This document shows, in pieces, positions 1-8,752 of a stretch of 64,000 nt of DNA. This stretch comes from Algoriphagus aquaeductus (GTDB lineage Bacteria > Bacteroidota > Bacteroidia > Cytophagales > Cyclobacteriaceae): positions 62,001-126,000 of the forward strand of contig NZ_QKTX01000012.1 of assembly GCF_003253485.1 (NCBI RefSeq), read 5' to 3'. Position 1 is the stretch's first letter. Each line of letters starts with the position of its first letter. Both the position numbers and the translations under genes were made by a program. A model generated the notes under the pieces. The model worked only from the letters and a program-made list of their open reading frames with translations. It was not told the DNA's origin and did no database searches.

Positions 1-696
1 GTTGGATTTTCGAACGGCCTCCATCACATCCATCAGCGTAACACCATGCGCTTTGAGCGCTGCAGGATCCACATCGACTTGGTATTCCTTCACATAACCG
101 CCTACAGAAGCCACTTCAGCCACGCCTTCCACTGCGGTCAAGGCATAGCGGACGTAGTAATCCTGGATAGTTCGGAGTTCGTGCAGATCCCAGCCACCGG
201 TTGGATTTCCGTTTTCATCCCGACCTTCCAAGGTGTACCAATAGACTTGTCCCAAGGCCGTGGCATCCGGGCCGAGTTTGGGTTGGACGCCTTCCGGCAA
301 AAGTCCGGCTGGAAGGGAATTGAGTTTTTCCAGAACACGGGAACGGCTCCAGTAAAACTCGATGTCCTCTTCGAAAATGATATAAATACTGGAAAAGCCG
401 AACGCAGAACTGGAACGAACACTTTTTACTCCAGGAAGTCCGAGCAGGGAGGTGGTGAGGGGATAGGTGATTTGGTCCTCCACATCCTGAGGAGACCGGC
501 CCATCCATTCGGTAAAGACGATTTGTTGATTTTCCCCGATATCGGGGATGGCGTCAACAGGCACGGGATCTCGGGGGAGAAATCCCACATTCCAGTTGAA
601 CGGTGCGGTGACGATGCCCCAACCGATAATCAGCAGGAGGAAAAGTACCGTAACCAGTTTGTTTTCAAGAAAATACTTGAGGATTCGGTTAATCAT
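1..696 (-). CDS. cusA: CusA/CzcA-type heavy-metal RND efflux permease, 5' part only
   Basis: This is the N-terminal 232 codons of an inner-membrane RND pump that exports Cu(I)/Ag(I) or divalent metals through a CusCBA-like tripartite channel. The frame is open from the ATG at 696 to the window edge, so the 3' end is missing. Translation gives MINRILKYFLENK, a first membrane helix, VDAIPDIGENQQIVFTEW, SPQDVEDQITYPLTTSLLG and GGWDLHELRTIQDYYVRYAL, all diagnostic of the CusA/CzcA subfamily rather than AcrB. The HYC_CC_PP gene lies just upstream on the same strand, a common pairing in Bacteroidota metal loci. The choice between Cu and Co/Zn/Cd cannot be made from this part; copper is inferred from the nearby copA. 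Confidence 0.93.
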   Translation of the reverse strand, partial: MINRILKYFLENKLVTVLFLLLIIGWGIVTAPFNWNVGFLPRDPVPVDAIPDIGENQQIVFTEWMGRSPQDVEDQITYPLTTSLLGLPGVKSVRSSSAFGFSSIYIIFEEDIEFYWSRSRVLEKLNSLPAGLLPEGVQPKLGPDATALGQVYWYTLEGRDENGNPTGGWDLHELRTIQDYYVRYALTAVEGVAEVASVGGYVKEYQVDVDPAALKAHGVTLMDVMEAVRKSN

Positions 697-741
697 AATT
701 CCAAGGTTTTAATACAGAATATGTATCCCTTTGCCTTTTGG

Positions 742-768
742 CAAAAGGGTTTACTGCGGGCAAAAGCG
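742..768. repeat. Hairpin between HYC_CC_PP gene and cusA
   Basis: CCCTTTGCC and GGCAAAAGGG around a short T loop form a hairpin with one bulged A, inside the 91-bp spacer between two minus-strand genes. There is no clear T-run, so attenuation or mRNA processing between the two genes is as likely as termination. Confidence 0.35.
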
Positions 769-787
769 ATTTGCCCAAACCTTGGGT

Positions 788-1201
788 TTAGATTAAATAG
801 GTTTCGTAAAGGACTTGAAGGTCCTCAGTTGGCGGGGGAGAGGAGTAGTTGGGAAGTTCCGGATTTTCCTGAAGGGAAGAATCAATTCCAAAAATAAAAA
901 CCTGAACCAGTGCTAGGGCAAAGTTGAGGTCAAGCTTGATTTCAAATTTCTTTAGCTGAACATCCTCATCGACCTGAAGGTGTTCGGTGATGTTTTCGCA
1001 GCAGGATTTGGGGTCTTTTTGATTGTCTTCCTCATTTTCGCTGTGGTCCATATCCATGGCCATACCGCAGTCGAGATGCTTTTCACCAAAACCAATTTCC
1101 GACTTCATCGCATGGCCCATGCAAAAATGCGTGGTCTTCGCCATCCCGATGGTAGAGAAGAGCACGAAAAAGGCAAGCGATATGGAAATCAATGTTTTCA
1201 T
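788..1201 (-). CDS. HYC_CC_PP family exported protein, metal-efflux associated
   Basis: A 137-aa protein with a signal-peptide-like N-terminus (about residues 1-21) and the sparse motif that names the family: HFC near residue 25 (H-aromatic-C), CC at 67-68, and SPPP near residue 122. A His/Met/Asp-rich stretch (GMAMDMDH) between these could bind copper. The family is known from Bacteroidota metal-resistance loci, usually next to CusA/CusB; its biochemical role is not established. Here it is immediately upstream of the cusA-like gene with 91 bp between them. A periplasmic copper-sensing or buffering role is inference. Confidence 0.8.
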   Translation of the reverse strand: MKTLISISLAFFVLFSTIGMAKTTHFCMGHAMKSEIGFGEKHLDCGMAMDMDHSENEEDNQKDPKSCCENITEHLQVDEDVQLKKFEIKLDLNFALALVQVFIFGIDSSLQENPELPNYSSPPPTEDLQVLYETYLI

Positions 1202-1206
1202 TGAGT

Positions 1207-1238
1207 CAAAAGTACGGAATTTTGTTTGGGAAGTTCAA
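1207..1238 (-). promoter_or_regulatory. Candidate Bacteroidota promoter for the metal-efflux genes
   Basis: On the minus strand a perfect TANNTTTG box (TACTTTTG, 1214-1207) follows a TTG at 1238-1236 with a 21-nt spacer, matching the -33/-7 signature of the phylum. It ends only a few bases before the ATG at 1201, so the transcript would be almost leaderless or the start codon lies further in. Confidence 0.4.
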
Positions 1239-1303
1239 TAGTTGATTTGATAGGCTTTCTTGTTTAATTTCATTTCATTGTTGGGATTCAAATTTTTAGA
1301 CTT

Positions 1304-1765
1304 ATGGCAAATACTTTTACTCAAATCCACCTCCAAGTTGTCATTGCTGTTAAATTCAGAATGGGGTTGATATCTCCAGATTGGGAATCTAGGTTATTTG
1401 ATTACATGATCGCGATTATTCAAAATCATGGTCATAAAGTTTTAGCTATAAATGGTATGCCTGATCATGTTCATATTTTGTTTGGATTTCGCCCTAATCA
1501 ATCCTTAAGTGAATTAATGCAATTGCTGAAAGCATCTACTTCGAAATGGATTAATGAAGAAAAGCTCACTAAATCCAAGTTTGCTTGGCAGGAGGGATAC
1601 GGAGCCTTTTCCTATACCAAATCTGATGTGCCCAAAGTGGTAAATTATATCCTGCAACAGAAGGAACATCACAGGAAATCGAACTTTCTTGAAGAGTATA
1701 AGAAAATACTCGATAAACTCGAAATCGAATATAATCCGGTATATATCTTCAAAGAACCTGAATAG
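1304..1765 (+). CDS. REP-associated tyrosine transposase (RAYT), IS200-like TnpA
   Basis: A 153-aa Y1-type HUH single-strand transposase. The HUH pair is in MPDHVHILF (His55 and His57) and the nucleophile is probably Tyr115 in NYILQQKEHH, with Gln119 four residues on, as in IS200/IS605 TnpA. The length is normal and the frame intact. No tnpB is present. Instead of paired IS200 ends, the next 200 bp hold four short GC-rich hairpins, the layout expected for a RAYT with its REP substrates. It sits between the cusA side and the HMA/copA genes and may have split one metal cluster. Transposition activity cannot be judged from sequence. Confidence 0.85.
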   Translation: MANTFTQIHLQVVIAVKFRMGLISPDWESRLFDYMIAIIQNHGHKVLAINGMPDHVHILFGFRPNQSLSELMQLLKASTSKWINEEKLTKSKFAWQEGYGAFSYTKSDVPKVVNYILQQKEHHRKSNFLEEYKKILDKLEIEYNPVYIFKEPE

Positions 1766-1770
1766 GTATC

Positions 1771-1967
1771 GTCCCTACGGGACTAGCAAATCATCAATTG
1801 AATTCATTTTGCTACCGAGCTATGGTCCCTTGCGGGACCCGAGCTGGAAGAAATTACATCCAATTTTTTAAATCTCATCCACCAAATTTTCAAACGGGAT
1901 TTGTGCCGTTAGGCACTAAAGCTTGGTAGAAAAATGGGGATTGGGATCCGTAAAATGCCGTAGGCAT
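1771..1967. repeat. Cluster of four REP-like palindromes next to the RAYT gene
   Basis: Four perfect short hairpins: GTCCC-TAC-GGGAC at 1771-1783, GGTCCC-TTGC-GGGACC at 1824-1839, GTGCC-GTTA-GGCAC at 1903-1916 and ATGCC-GTA-GGCAT at 1955-1967. They form two sequence pairs (GTCCC type and TGCC type). REP hairpins of this kind are the known targets of RAYT enzymes. Confidence 0.7.
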
Positions 1968-1974
1968 GACAGAT

Positions 1975-2184
1975 TTATAATGGATTCGCAATAAATCCAG
2001 CTTTCAACACCGCCTTTTTGATGTCTTCGGGTTCCAGATTTTCTGTTTCTACGGTAAGGGTTCGATCAGGATCTGCAAGATCTACGTTCCAAGAATCGAT
2101 TCCGCTTTGCTCATTGAGCTTGGGAGTGACTTTGGCGAGACAGTTGGAACACTGGATGTTGGTTTTGAATTTTAGAGTTTTCAT
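1975..2184 (-). CDS. Heavy-metal-associated (HMA) domain protein, copper-chaperone-like
   Basis: A 69-aa single HMA domain expected to bind Cu(I) and hand it to the CopA ATPase encoded just upstream on the same strand. The metal site is CSNC at residues 13-16 in the first loop, in place of the usual GMTCxxC; the beta-alpha fold pattern and length fit Atx1/CopZ-like proteins. The spacing to copA is 82 bp, so the two are probably co-transcribed. The missing GMT signature makes the partner less certain than for a canonical CopZ. Confidence 0.8.
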   Translation of the reverse strand: MKTLKFKTNIQCSNCLAKVTPKLNEQSGIDSWNVDLADPDRTLTVETENLEPEDIKKAVLKAGFIANPL

Positions 2185-2266
2185 GTTATAGAAAGTTAGA
2201 TATTAGACGCAAGACACAAGACCTAAGAACAGAATTCCGAATTCTTGTGCCATAATTTTTAAATCT

Positions 2267-4585
2267 TCAAATCTTCAAATTTTTCAATCTCAGGCTATTC
2301 ATCACTACAGAAACCGAGCTAAAGGCCATCGCGGCACCGGCGATCATGGGATCGAGGAGAAAGCCATTGATCGGATAAAGCACTCCCGCAGCAATCGGAA
2401 TTCCGATCACATTATAGATAAATGCCCAAAAGAGGTTTTGTTTCACTCCATTGACGGTCAAGTGAGACAAGCGGAATGCCTGGGGGATTTTTTCCAGATC
2501 TGACGTAATCAGGGTGATTTTGGCTACGTCCATCGCGATATCCGAACCATGTCCCATGGCAATGCTGACATCGGCTTGGGCCAAGGCTTCTGAGTCATTG
2601 ATGCCGTCGCCTACCATGGCAACCACTTTGCCTTTTTCCTGAAGGGATTTGACAAAGTCTGATTTGTCGGAAGGTATCACCTCGGCTTTGAAGTGGTCAA
2701 TCCCTACTTCCTCAGCTACAGCTTTGGCGGTTTGGGGATTGTCTCCGGTTAGCATATAGACTTCCACCCCTGAATTCTGGAGCTTGGCAATGGCTAATTT
2801 TGAACTTGGTTTAATCTGATCTTGAATACCCAAAATAGCCAGCGCATTTTCTTCATCCGCAAACCAAATCACCGTTTGTGCTTTTTCGCTCCATGATTTA
2901 GCTTCTGATTCAAGTTCGGTAGGAATAGAAATCCCGTTTTCGCTCAGCAGTTTTACATTGCCCACAAAGTAGGTTTTGCCTTCAAATTTACCTTTTACTC
3001 CTCTGGCAGTGATGCTCTCGAAGCTTTCTAATTCGACCGATTGAATCCCTTTTTCCTTCAAGAATTTGACCACCGCCTCAGCTAGGGGATGCTCGGATTT
3101 GGATTCTAGAGAAAGGAGTATTTCTACCCCCCAGCCCCCTGAAGGGGGAGATGTGTTTTCAATTGAGAGATTGCTTCGTTCAAGAGACGCTCCCGCCGCT
3201 GCGGGCAGGCGCAATGACGACTGCTCACTGTCCACTGACCACTGCAAACTAACCACAGTCGGTTTCCCCGCTGTAATCGTCCCCGTTTTATCCAGGATAA
3301 TCGCATTGACCTTGTGACCGAGTTCAAGGCTTTCAGCATCACGAATCAAAATTTGGTTTTCGGCGCCTTTGCCTACACCCACCATAATCGCTGTAGGAGT
3401 AGCCAACCCCAAGGCACATGGACAGGCAATCACCAAGACTGAAACTGCTGCCAATAAGGCATGCGAAAAGGCATTTTCTCCTCCTAAAAGCATCCAAACC
3501 GAAAAGGTAACCAACGCTATCCCGATAACTACAGGAACAAAAATCCCGGCAATCTTATCCACGAGTTTCTGTACTGGCGCTTTGCTTCCCTGAGCTTCTT
3601 GGACACGCTGTATGATTTGGGAAAGCAGGGTAGCAGCTCCCACTTTTTCAGCCAGGATCTCCAAGCTTCCTTTTTGATTGATTGTTCCGGCAAAGACCTT
3701 ATCGCCGGCTTTTTTCTCCACTGGCACGGGTTCCCCGCTGATCATACTTTCATCAATGTAGCTGGAGCCAGCTTCCACTATTCCGTCTACCGGGATTTTT
3801 TCTCCGGGTTTGATCAGGATGCGGTCTCCAAGCTGGACCTCTTCGATTTTGATTTCCTGGGTTTGACCGTTTTGGATGAGGGTCAAGGTTTTGGGCTGAA
3901 GGCCGATCAGTTTTTTGAGGGCAGTTCCGGTTTGGGATTTGGCCCGTTCTTCGAGCATTTTTCCAAAGGAAATAAACACCACGATCACCGTGGCTGCTTC
4001 ATAGTAGACATGCGGGTGGATTCCCTGGGCATGCCAAAATTCCGGAAAGAAGGTGTTGAATGCAGAAAAGAGAAAGGCGATACCCGTACTCAAGGCCACC
4101 AAGGTGTCCATATTGGCTTTGCGGTGACGGGCTTGTTTCCAGGCATTGACATAGAAATGACGACCAAAGTAAAACAGCACCGGAATACTCAGCGCCATGC
4201 TGATCCATCGGCCTGCTTCCCAATCCATAAAAAACATCCCCAAAACAAATACGGGTAAGGTCAATAATCCGGCTCCGATGGTCCGGGCTTTTACCTCCTG
4301 GTATTTCTTGGCTTGTTCTTCCTGAACAGTTTCGATAACCGCTTTTTCGCTGATGATGATTCCATATCCCACATCCTGAAGGGCAGCATTGATGCCTTCG
4401 GGAGTTAGGCGATCATCCCATTCGACTTGGACGGTATTGGTCGCAAAGTTGACCGAGGCAGCATGGACCCCATCGGTGTATTGGAGAATGGTCTCCACAC
4501 TCGAAGCGCAGGCGGCACAGGTCATGCCCGTGACGGGAAAAGTCTGTTTATGTATTTTTTGTGGTGTTGTCGTAGCGCTTTCCAT
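2267..4585 (-). CDS. copA: Copper-translocating P1B-type ATPase
   Basis: An inner-membrane Cu(I) exporter of 772 aa. In order: one N-terminal HMA domain with GMTCAAC (residues 20-26), membrane pairs, the actuator SGEP (283-286), the transport motif CPC (388-390), the phosphorylation motif DKTGTIT (432-438), SEHP (497-500) in the nucleotide domain, and GDGIND in the P domain. All catalytic motifs are present. Between DKTGT and SEHP lies an extra stretch of about 40 residues (roughly 447-486) containing SPPSGGWG and RLPAAAGAS, encoded by dispersed-repeat DNA (3127-3248) read in frame. No CueR/CsoR-type regulator is adjacent. Cu(I) specificity follows from CPC plus the HMA domain. Confidence 0.95.
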   Translation of the reverse strand: MESATTTPQKIHKQTFPVTGMTCAACASSVETILQYTDGVHAASVNFATNTVQVEWDDRLTPEGINAALQDVGYGIIISEKAVIETVQEEQAKKYQEVKARTIGAGLLTLPVFVLGMFFMDWEAGRWISMALSIPVLFYFGRHFYVNAWKQARHRKANMDTLVALSTGIAFLFSAFNTFFPEFWHAQGIHPHVYYEAATVIVVFISFGKMLEERAKSQTGTALKKLIGLQPKTLTLIQNGQTQEIKIEEVQLGDRILIKPGEKIPVDGIVEAGSSYIDESMISGEPVPVEKKAGDKVFAGTINQKGSLEILAEKVGAATLLSQIIQRVQEAQGSKAPVQKLVDKIAGIFVPVVIGIALVTFSVWMLLGGENAFSHALLAAVSVLVIACPCALGLATPTAIMVGVGKGAENQILIRDAESLELGHKVNAIILDKTGTITAGKPTVVSLQWSVDSEQSSLRLPAAAGASLERSNLSIENTSPPSGGWGVEILLSLESKSEHPLAEAVVKFLKEKGIQSVELESFESITARGVKGKFEGKTYFVGNVKLLSENGISIPTELESEAKSWSEKAQTVIWFADEENALAILGIQDQIKPSSKLAIAKLQNSGVEVYMLTGDNPQTAKAVAEEVGIDHFKAEVIPSDKSDFVKSLQEKGKVVAMVGDGINDSEALAQADVSIAMGHGSDIAMDVAKITLITSDLEKIPQAFRLSHLTVNGVKQNLFWAFIYNVIGIPIAAGVLYPINGFLLDPMIAGAAMAFSSVSVVMNSLRLKNLKI
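3127..3248. repeat. Composite dispersed repeat inserted in frame within copA
   Basis: This stretch looks like intergenic repeat DNA, not ATPase sequence: CCCCC-TGAA-GGGGG at 3135-3148, CCCGC-CGCT-GCGGG at 3192-3205, and on the coding strand GTCATTGCG, GAACGAAGCAATCTC and CAGTGGTCAGTGGACAGTG. The CACTGACCACTG element recurs in the non-coding stretch near 20549. The reading frame of copA stays open through it. Confidence 0.75.
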
Positions 4586-5170
4586 TTTGTGAAATGATTA
4601 CGCTACAAAGATGAGAGGTCCTTTGCCGGAAAGTTTTACAGGATTTTGCGAAAAAATTATAAGATTTTGGTTTAGTCCTTCTTCAGACAAATCATAACCA
4701 ATCGAGATAAAATCGAAATTTAAGGTAAACATCACCTTTCCCTAATTAACGATCATCCATCTACAGGCTATTTCTCATGCTTATTTGGATTTCTTTTAAA
4801 AAAGAGCCATTTTTAAATCACTTGATGACCCTCATTTGAATCTTACAGGATTGTCCCCTTTGCTTTATTAGTTTAAAAAGAAGTAATCTTTCCTTGACCT
4901 TGGCGACTGATTTTGTCCAAATCAGCCGATTTCTGTTTATTCCGTTTAATTATATAGTTCATTCTACGCTTTGACCGTTGGATCGGTTTATGGTATATCA
5001 AACATTGAGTGTCTCCTAACAAATTGAAGCTAAAATGACCTAGAGAAGCTTAAAAAAGAAATCAAGCTTAATTCTACCCAAACCCCATGTTTCATCACAA
5101 TATTCTTGTGAAACTGGTCTTTTGGCAATCCTTTTAACCCTTTATTCAACCCATTACTCCCTGATTTTTC
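4586..5170. other. 585-bp AT-rich divergent spacer between copA and the kinase gene
   Basis: The spacer must carry the promoters of copA (minus) and the histidine kinase (plus). I see no RNA gene, no convincing open frame, no MerR-type dyad and no strong hairpin. A near-consensus CATCTTTG lies on the minus strand about 20 bp upstream of copA. Confidence 0.4.
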
Positions 5171-7192
5171 ATGGATATTAAAGAAACCAAGCCTTACCAA
5201 AAAATTTTAATCCTTAGTACATTCATCTTTCTCGGTTTGAGTCTTCTTTTATTTGCGACCCGACTTTTTGAATTCCCGTATTTGAATCAAATTTTTCAAG
5301 ATGTCCCGGGCTTAAAATTTAATTCCGTTGTCCTGTTAGTATTGGCTGCTATTATCTGTCATTTTTGGATCCGAGAGGCTCAACAGGGTCTGCGCTTCGG
5401 ATTGGTTTCGCTGATTTTCGGTGTTTCATTTCTTTCTCTTATTCAAGATGTCACAGGGTTTTCATTTGGAATTGACGAGCTCTTATTCCAAGATGTACTT
5501 GGCAGACAGAATCAGGTTCCATTTCCTGGCCGAATGCCGGGTATGACTTCGCTGATATTTGTCTTTTTTTCAGTGGGTTATTTCATTTTGCAATCCAAAT
5601 CCTCAAGAAAAGAATGGGGTCAGATTTTAATTCATGGCATCACGCTCTTGTGTTTCATTGCCCTTTTAGGGTATATGTTGCGTGTACCTGATTTTTACAG
5701 GTTATCTTTTCTGACAGGGATTTCACCAATTACAGCATTTAGTTGGTTTTTGTATTCTCAAATAATCTCGCTCCAAAATCCAAACCTCGGAATCACTGGG
5801 CTTCTGACCGGAAGTCAGATTGGGAGTAAAATGGCCAGAAGATTTACCCCAAGGTTAGTTCTTGTCCTCGTGATTCTTGCGGGGTTGCGGATTGAGCTTC
5901 ATCGGTACGATCTCATACAGGTAGAATTTGGAATTGTATTATTTGCCCTTTCCTTCTTGCTTTTAGGTCTTTGGGTGGTTTGGGATGCCGCTTCTTGGCT
6001 CAACTATTCTGATATAAAGCGTCGAAAGGCTGAAGAAGATTTGAAGCTGAATAATCAGAATTTGGAAAAGTTGGTTTTGATAAGGAATCAGGAGCTTCAC
6101 GCTATTTTAGATACTGCTGAAGCCTGTATAGTCTCTACCGATAAAAATGGGTTAATCAGGCATTTTTCCAAAGGAGCCGAAAGAATGTTGGGATACACCC
6201 CTGAAGAGCTTATTGAGAAAGCAAAGCCGCTGATTTTTCATGATAATATAGAGGTGGAGACGCGCATGAAAAAGATGTCGGAGGAGCTAGGGAAGACAAT
6301 AACAGGTAAAGAGCTATTCACTTCGCTCCCTATCCTTGGAAAAGTCTACTCCGATGAATGGACCTACCTTACTAAATCCGGAAAGAGGATTCCAGTTCAG
6401 CTAAATATTTCACCCATCACTTCACCCGAAGGTAAAAATCTGGGATTCATAGGGATTGCCACAGATATTTCTCAATTGGCTGATTCAAGATTGAAGCTCC
6501 GCGAGCTACTTAAAAAGCTGGAAGGAAGAAATCATCAGTTGCTGAATTTCGCTCATGTTGTATCTCATAATCTTCGTACGCCGGTGTACTCTATTGAGAC
6601 GCTGTTGGGATATTATCAAGAGGAGTCCAATCCCGAGCAAAGAAATGAGTATTGGTCCTTGATCTTAGGGGTAGTTCAGTCACTCTCCCAAAGTATGGAG
6701 GAGGCTTTGGAGGTCTTGAGAGTCCAAGAAGACCAAGGGCAGAATTTAGAAGAGGTATTTTTTGAGGAGATTTTTGAAAAAACAAAATTGGCACTAACAG
6801 GGAAAATTCTCGAATCAGATGCGGAATTGATAGAGGACTTTTCAAATCTACAATCCATTCAGTTTTCCAAATCTTATATGGAAAGTGTTTTTCTCAATCT
6901 TCTATCCAATGCAATCAAGTATAGAGACCCTGAAAGAAGACCACATATTAACCTAAAATCAGGGTTTGAAGATGGAAATGCCTTTTTGGAAATCAGTGAT
7001 AATGGCCTTGGAATCGACCTCGAAAGAAATGGCGATAAGATTTTTGGAATGAATAAAGTGTTTCATGATCATCCAGAGGCCAAAGGAGTCGGTTTATATA
7101 TCGTAAAAACGCAAATTGAATCCATGGGAGGGAAGATTACTGTCCAAAGCAAACCTCACGTAGGAACCACATTTAGAATCCAATTTAGTTGA
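5171..7192 (+). CDS. Membrane-bound PAS-domain sensor histidine kinase
   Basis: A 673-aa kinase with about eight N-terminal membrane helices (residues 12-275), a coiled linker (281-307), a PAS domain (about 308-437), a HisKA helix pair with VSHNLRTP (phospho-acceptor His466) and a HATPase_c domain with the N-box NLLSNAIKY, G1 DNGLGID and G2 GVGLYI. The kinase core is complete. The multi-helix sensor resembles MASE-like integral-membrane sensors, so the input may be in the membrane; the ligand is unknown. No response regulator is adjacent, so it is an orphan kinase in this window, facing a convergent amidohydrolase gene. Confidence 0.9.
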   Translation: MDIKETKPYQKILILSTFIFLGLSLLLFATRLFEFPYLNQIFQDVPGLKFNSVVLLVLAAIICHFWIREAQQGLRFGLVSLIFGVSFLSLIQDVTGFSFGIDELLFQDVLGRQNQVPFPGRMPGMTSLIFVFFSVGYFILQSKSSRKEWGQILIHGITLLCFIALLGYMLRVPDFYRLSFLTGISPITAFSWFLYSQIISLQNPNLGITGLLTGSQIGSKMARRFTPRLVLVLVILAGLRIELHRYDLIQVEFGIVLFALSFLLLGLWVVWDAASWLNYSDIKRRKAEEDLKLNNQNLEKLVLIRNQELHAILDTAEACIVSTDKNGLIRHFSKGAERMLGYTPEELIEKAKPLIFHDNIEVETRMKKMSEELGKTITGKELFTSLPILGKVYSDEWTYLTKSGKRIPVQLNISPITSPEGKNLGFIGIATDISQLADSRLKLRELLKKLEGRNHQLLNFAHVVSHNLRTPVYSIETLLGYYQEESNPEQRNEYWSLILGVVQSLSQSMEEALEVLRVQEDQGQNLEEVFFEEIFEKTKLALTGKILESDAELIEDFSNLQSIQFSKSYMESVFLNLLSNAIKYRDPERRPHINLKSGFEDGNAFLEISDNGLGIDLERNGDKIFGMNKVFHDHPEAKGVGLYIVKTQIESMGGKITVQSKPHVGTTFRIQFS

Positions 7193-7216
7193 TATGAAAT
7201 AAAATGATGGTGGATG

Positions 7217-8551
7217 TTATGGAGAAATGTTTTTAAAGATTTTCCCATCCTTCATCACCATCAGGATGTTTTTCTCGGGTTCATTGATTAATTCTAAATT
7301 TTGGATCAGGTTGCCATCGATCAATAGGATATCTGCCAAAGCTCCTTCTTCAATCACTCCCAATTTACCCGTGTAAGGACTTCTTTTTCCTGACAATGCC
7401 AAGAGTTCCCCATTGTTTCCGGTTGCCATTTGAAGGATTTCGACATTCGAAAACCAGCGCTTCATTTTCAGCAATTGTACTCCAGGTTGAGCGGCTTTTT
7501 GAGCATCAAAAAGCACGTCTGTTCCATAGGCAATTTTAATTTTATATTTTTTTGCCAATTCAAATGCAAGGTCTGTACCCTGATACATTTCAAGTTGCTT
7601 GGCTCTACTTTCCGGGCTTAATACGCCCTTGTCTCCTTCATCAATAAAAGGCTGCAAACTCCAATACACGTTATTATCCACCATCATTTTTACAGTCTCC
7701 TCGTCTATCAGCTGTCCGTGATCAATGCATTTGACCCCGGCTCGAATTGCCTGTTGGATCGCTCTTGGAGTGTATGCGTGAACAGTGACATAGGTCCCCC
7801 AGTTTTCTGCAGCTTCTACCGCGGCACGGATTTCCGCTTCGGTGTACTGGGTTACATCCAGCGGATCATAGATGGAAGACACACCTCCACCGGCCATCAA
7901 TTTGATTTGGCTTGCACCTAGCATGAGTTGCTCGCGGGCTTTGAGCCGGACGGCATCGGGACTGTCTGCAATAGCAGCAGCGTTGATCCGCTCGGCATAG
8001 CTGAGTCCATTGGAAGCATCTGAAGGTACATCATTGGGAAGCCGAAAATCCCCATGACCTCCAGTCTGCGATATAAATGCACCTGAAGGCCAGATTCTTG
8101 GACCGGAGACCACCCCTGCATCGATGGCTTGTTTCAATCCGAAAACAGGCCCTCCCAAATCCCGGATACTCGTGAATCCCTTCATCAAAAGTGCTTCGGC
8201 ATTCTTACCGGCTACCAGATTGACAAAGCCGATATTTCCGGTCAATAGCGCGATTTGCGAAAGATTGGAAAACATCGCATGGTAGTGGGCATCGATCAGG
8301 CCCGGCATCAGGAATTTCCCTTTTCCATCGATGATTTGCACATTGGCGCTCTTGTTGGTAGGAATGGGAGAGGAGGAGATTTTTTTGATCGTATTTCCTT
8401 CGATCAGGACATTACCCTTGATGGTGTTCGGATCTTTGCCGTTGAAAATCTCCACATTGTTGATTAAGATGGTCTTTTGCTGAGAAACCGAAGGATGGTT
8501 TATTCCCAAAGCAAAAACAACAAGGAAAAAAGCTAGCGTAAAAGTTTTCAT
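7217..8551 (-). CDS. Exported amidohydrolase (imidazolonepropionase/prolidase-like)
   Basis: A 444-aa metal-dependent hydrolase of the amidohydrolase superfamily with a signal peptide (about residues 1-23), so it acts in the periplasm. The HxH metal motif is DAHYH (His89, His91); later KLMAGGG, VHAY and CIDHGQ carry further ligand candidates, and AYGTDV carries the conserved Asp. The flanking beta-sandwich (TILINNVEIFNGKD at the start, GALADILLIDGNL at the end) is typical. Related enzymes cleave dipeptides or cyclic amides; the substrate cannot be assigned. It stands alone, with 200 bp before the next minus-strand gene. Confidence 0.88.
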   Translation of the reverse strand: MKTFTLAFFLVVFALGINHPSVSQQKTILINNVEIFNGKDPNTIKGNVLIEGNTIKKISSSPIPTNKSANVQIIDGKGKFLMPGLIDAHYHAMFSNLSQIALLTGNIGFVNLVAGKNAEALLMKGFTSIRDLGGPVFGLKQAIDAGVVSGPRIWPSGAFISQTGGHGDFRLPNDVPSDASNGLSYAERINAAAIADSPDAVRLKAREQLMLGASQIKLMAGGGVSSIYDPLDVTQYTEAEIRAAVEAAENWGTYVTVHAYTPRAIQQAIRAGVKCIDHGQLIDEETVKMMVDNNVYWSLQPFIDEGDKGVLSPESRAKQLEMYQGTDLAFELAKKYKIKIAYGTDVLFDAQKAAQPGVQLLKMKRWFSNVEILQMATGNNGELLALSGKRSPYTGKLGVIEEGALADILLIDGNLIQNLELINEPEKNILMVMKDGKIFKNISP

Positions 8552-8752
8552 ACTCCATTTTTGATTTTATCCGGTGATTAAGATAAGGAAGAAATCGGTT
8601 TATGATTGTCGGCAATTGAACTATCATTCAAAAATTCATCGACTATTGGGTCGGAAGCCTGATGAGCGAAGGATTAAAACCTTTATGATTTAATTCAAAA
8701 AGTGGTTGATTGAAGGTTTTCAAAAAAAAACTGTTTCTAAAAAAGCTGGGAT

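Noticed and set aside
46-897. A 283-codon open frame on the plus strand at the window start
   Set aside because: It is antisense to the CusA-like gene and the HYC_CC_PP gene, both of which have clear family motifs; the plus-strand translation has none.
3599-4258. A 219-codon plus-strand frame
   Set aside because: It lies wholly antisense to copA and shows no domain; GC-rich coding DNA often opens the opposite strand.
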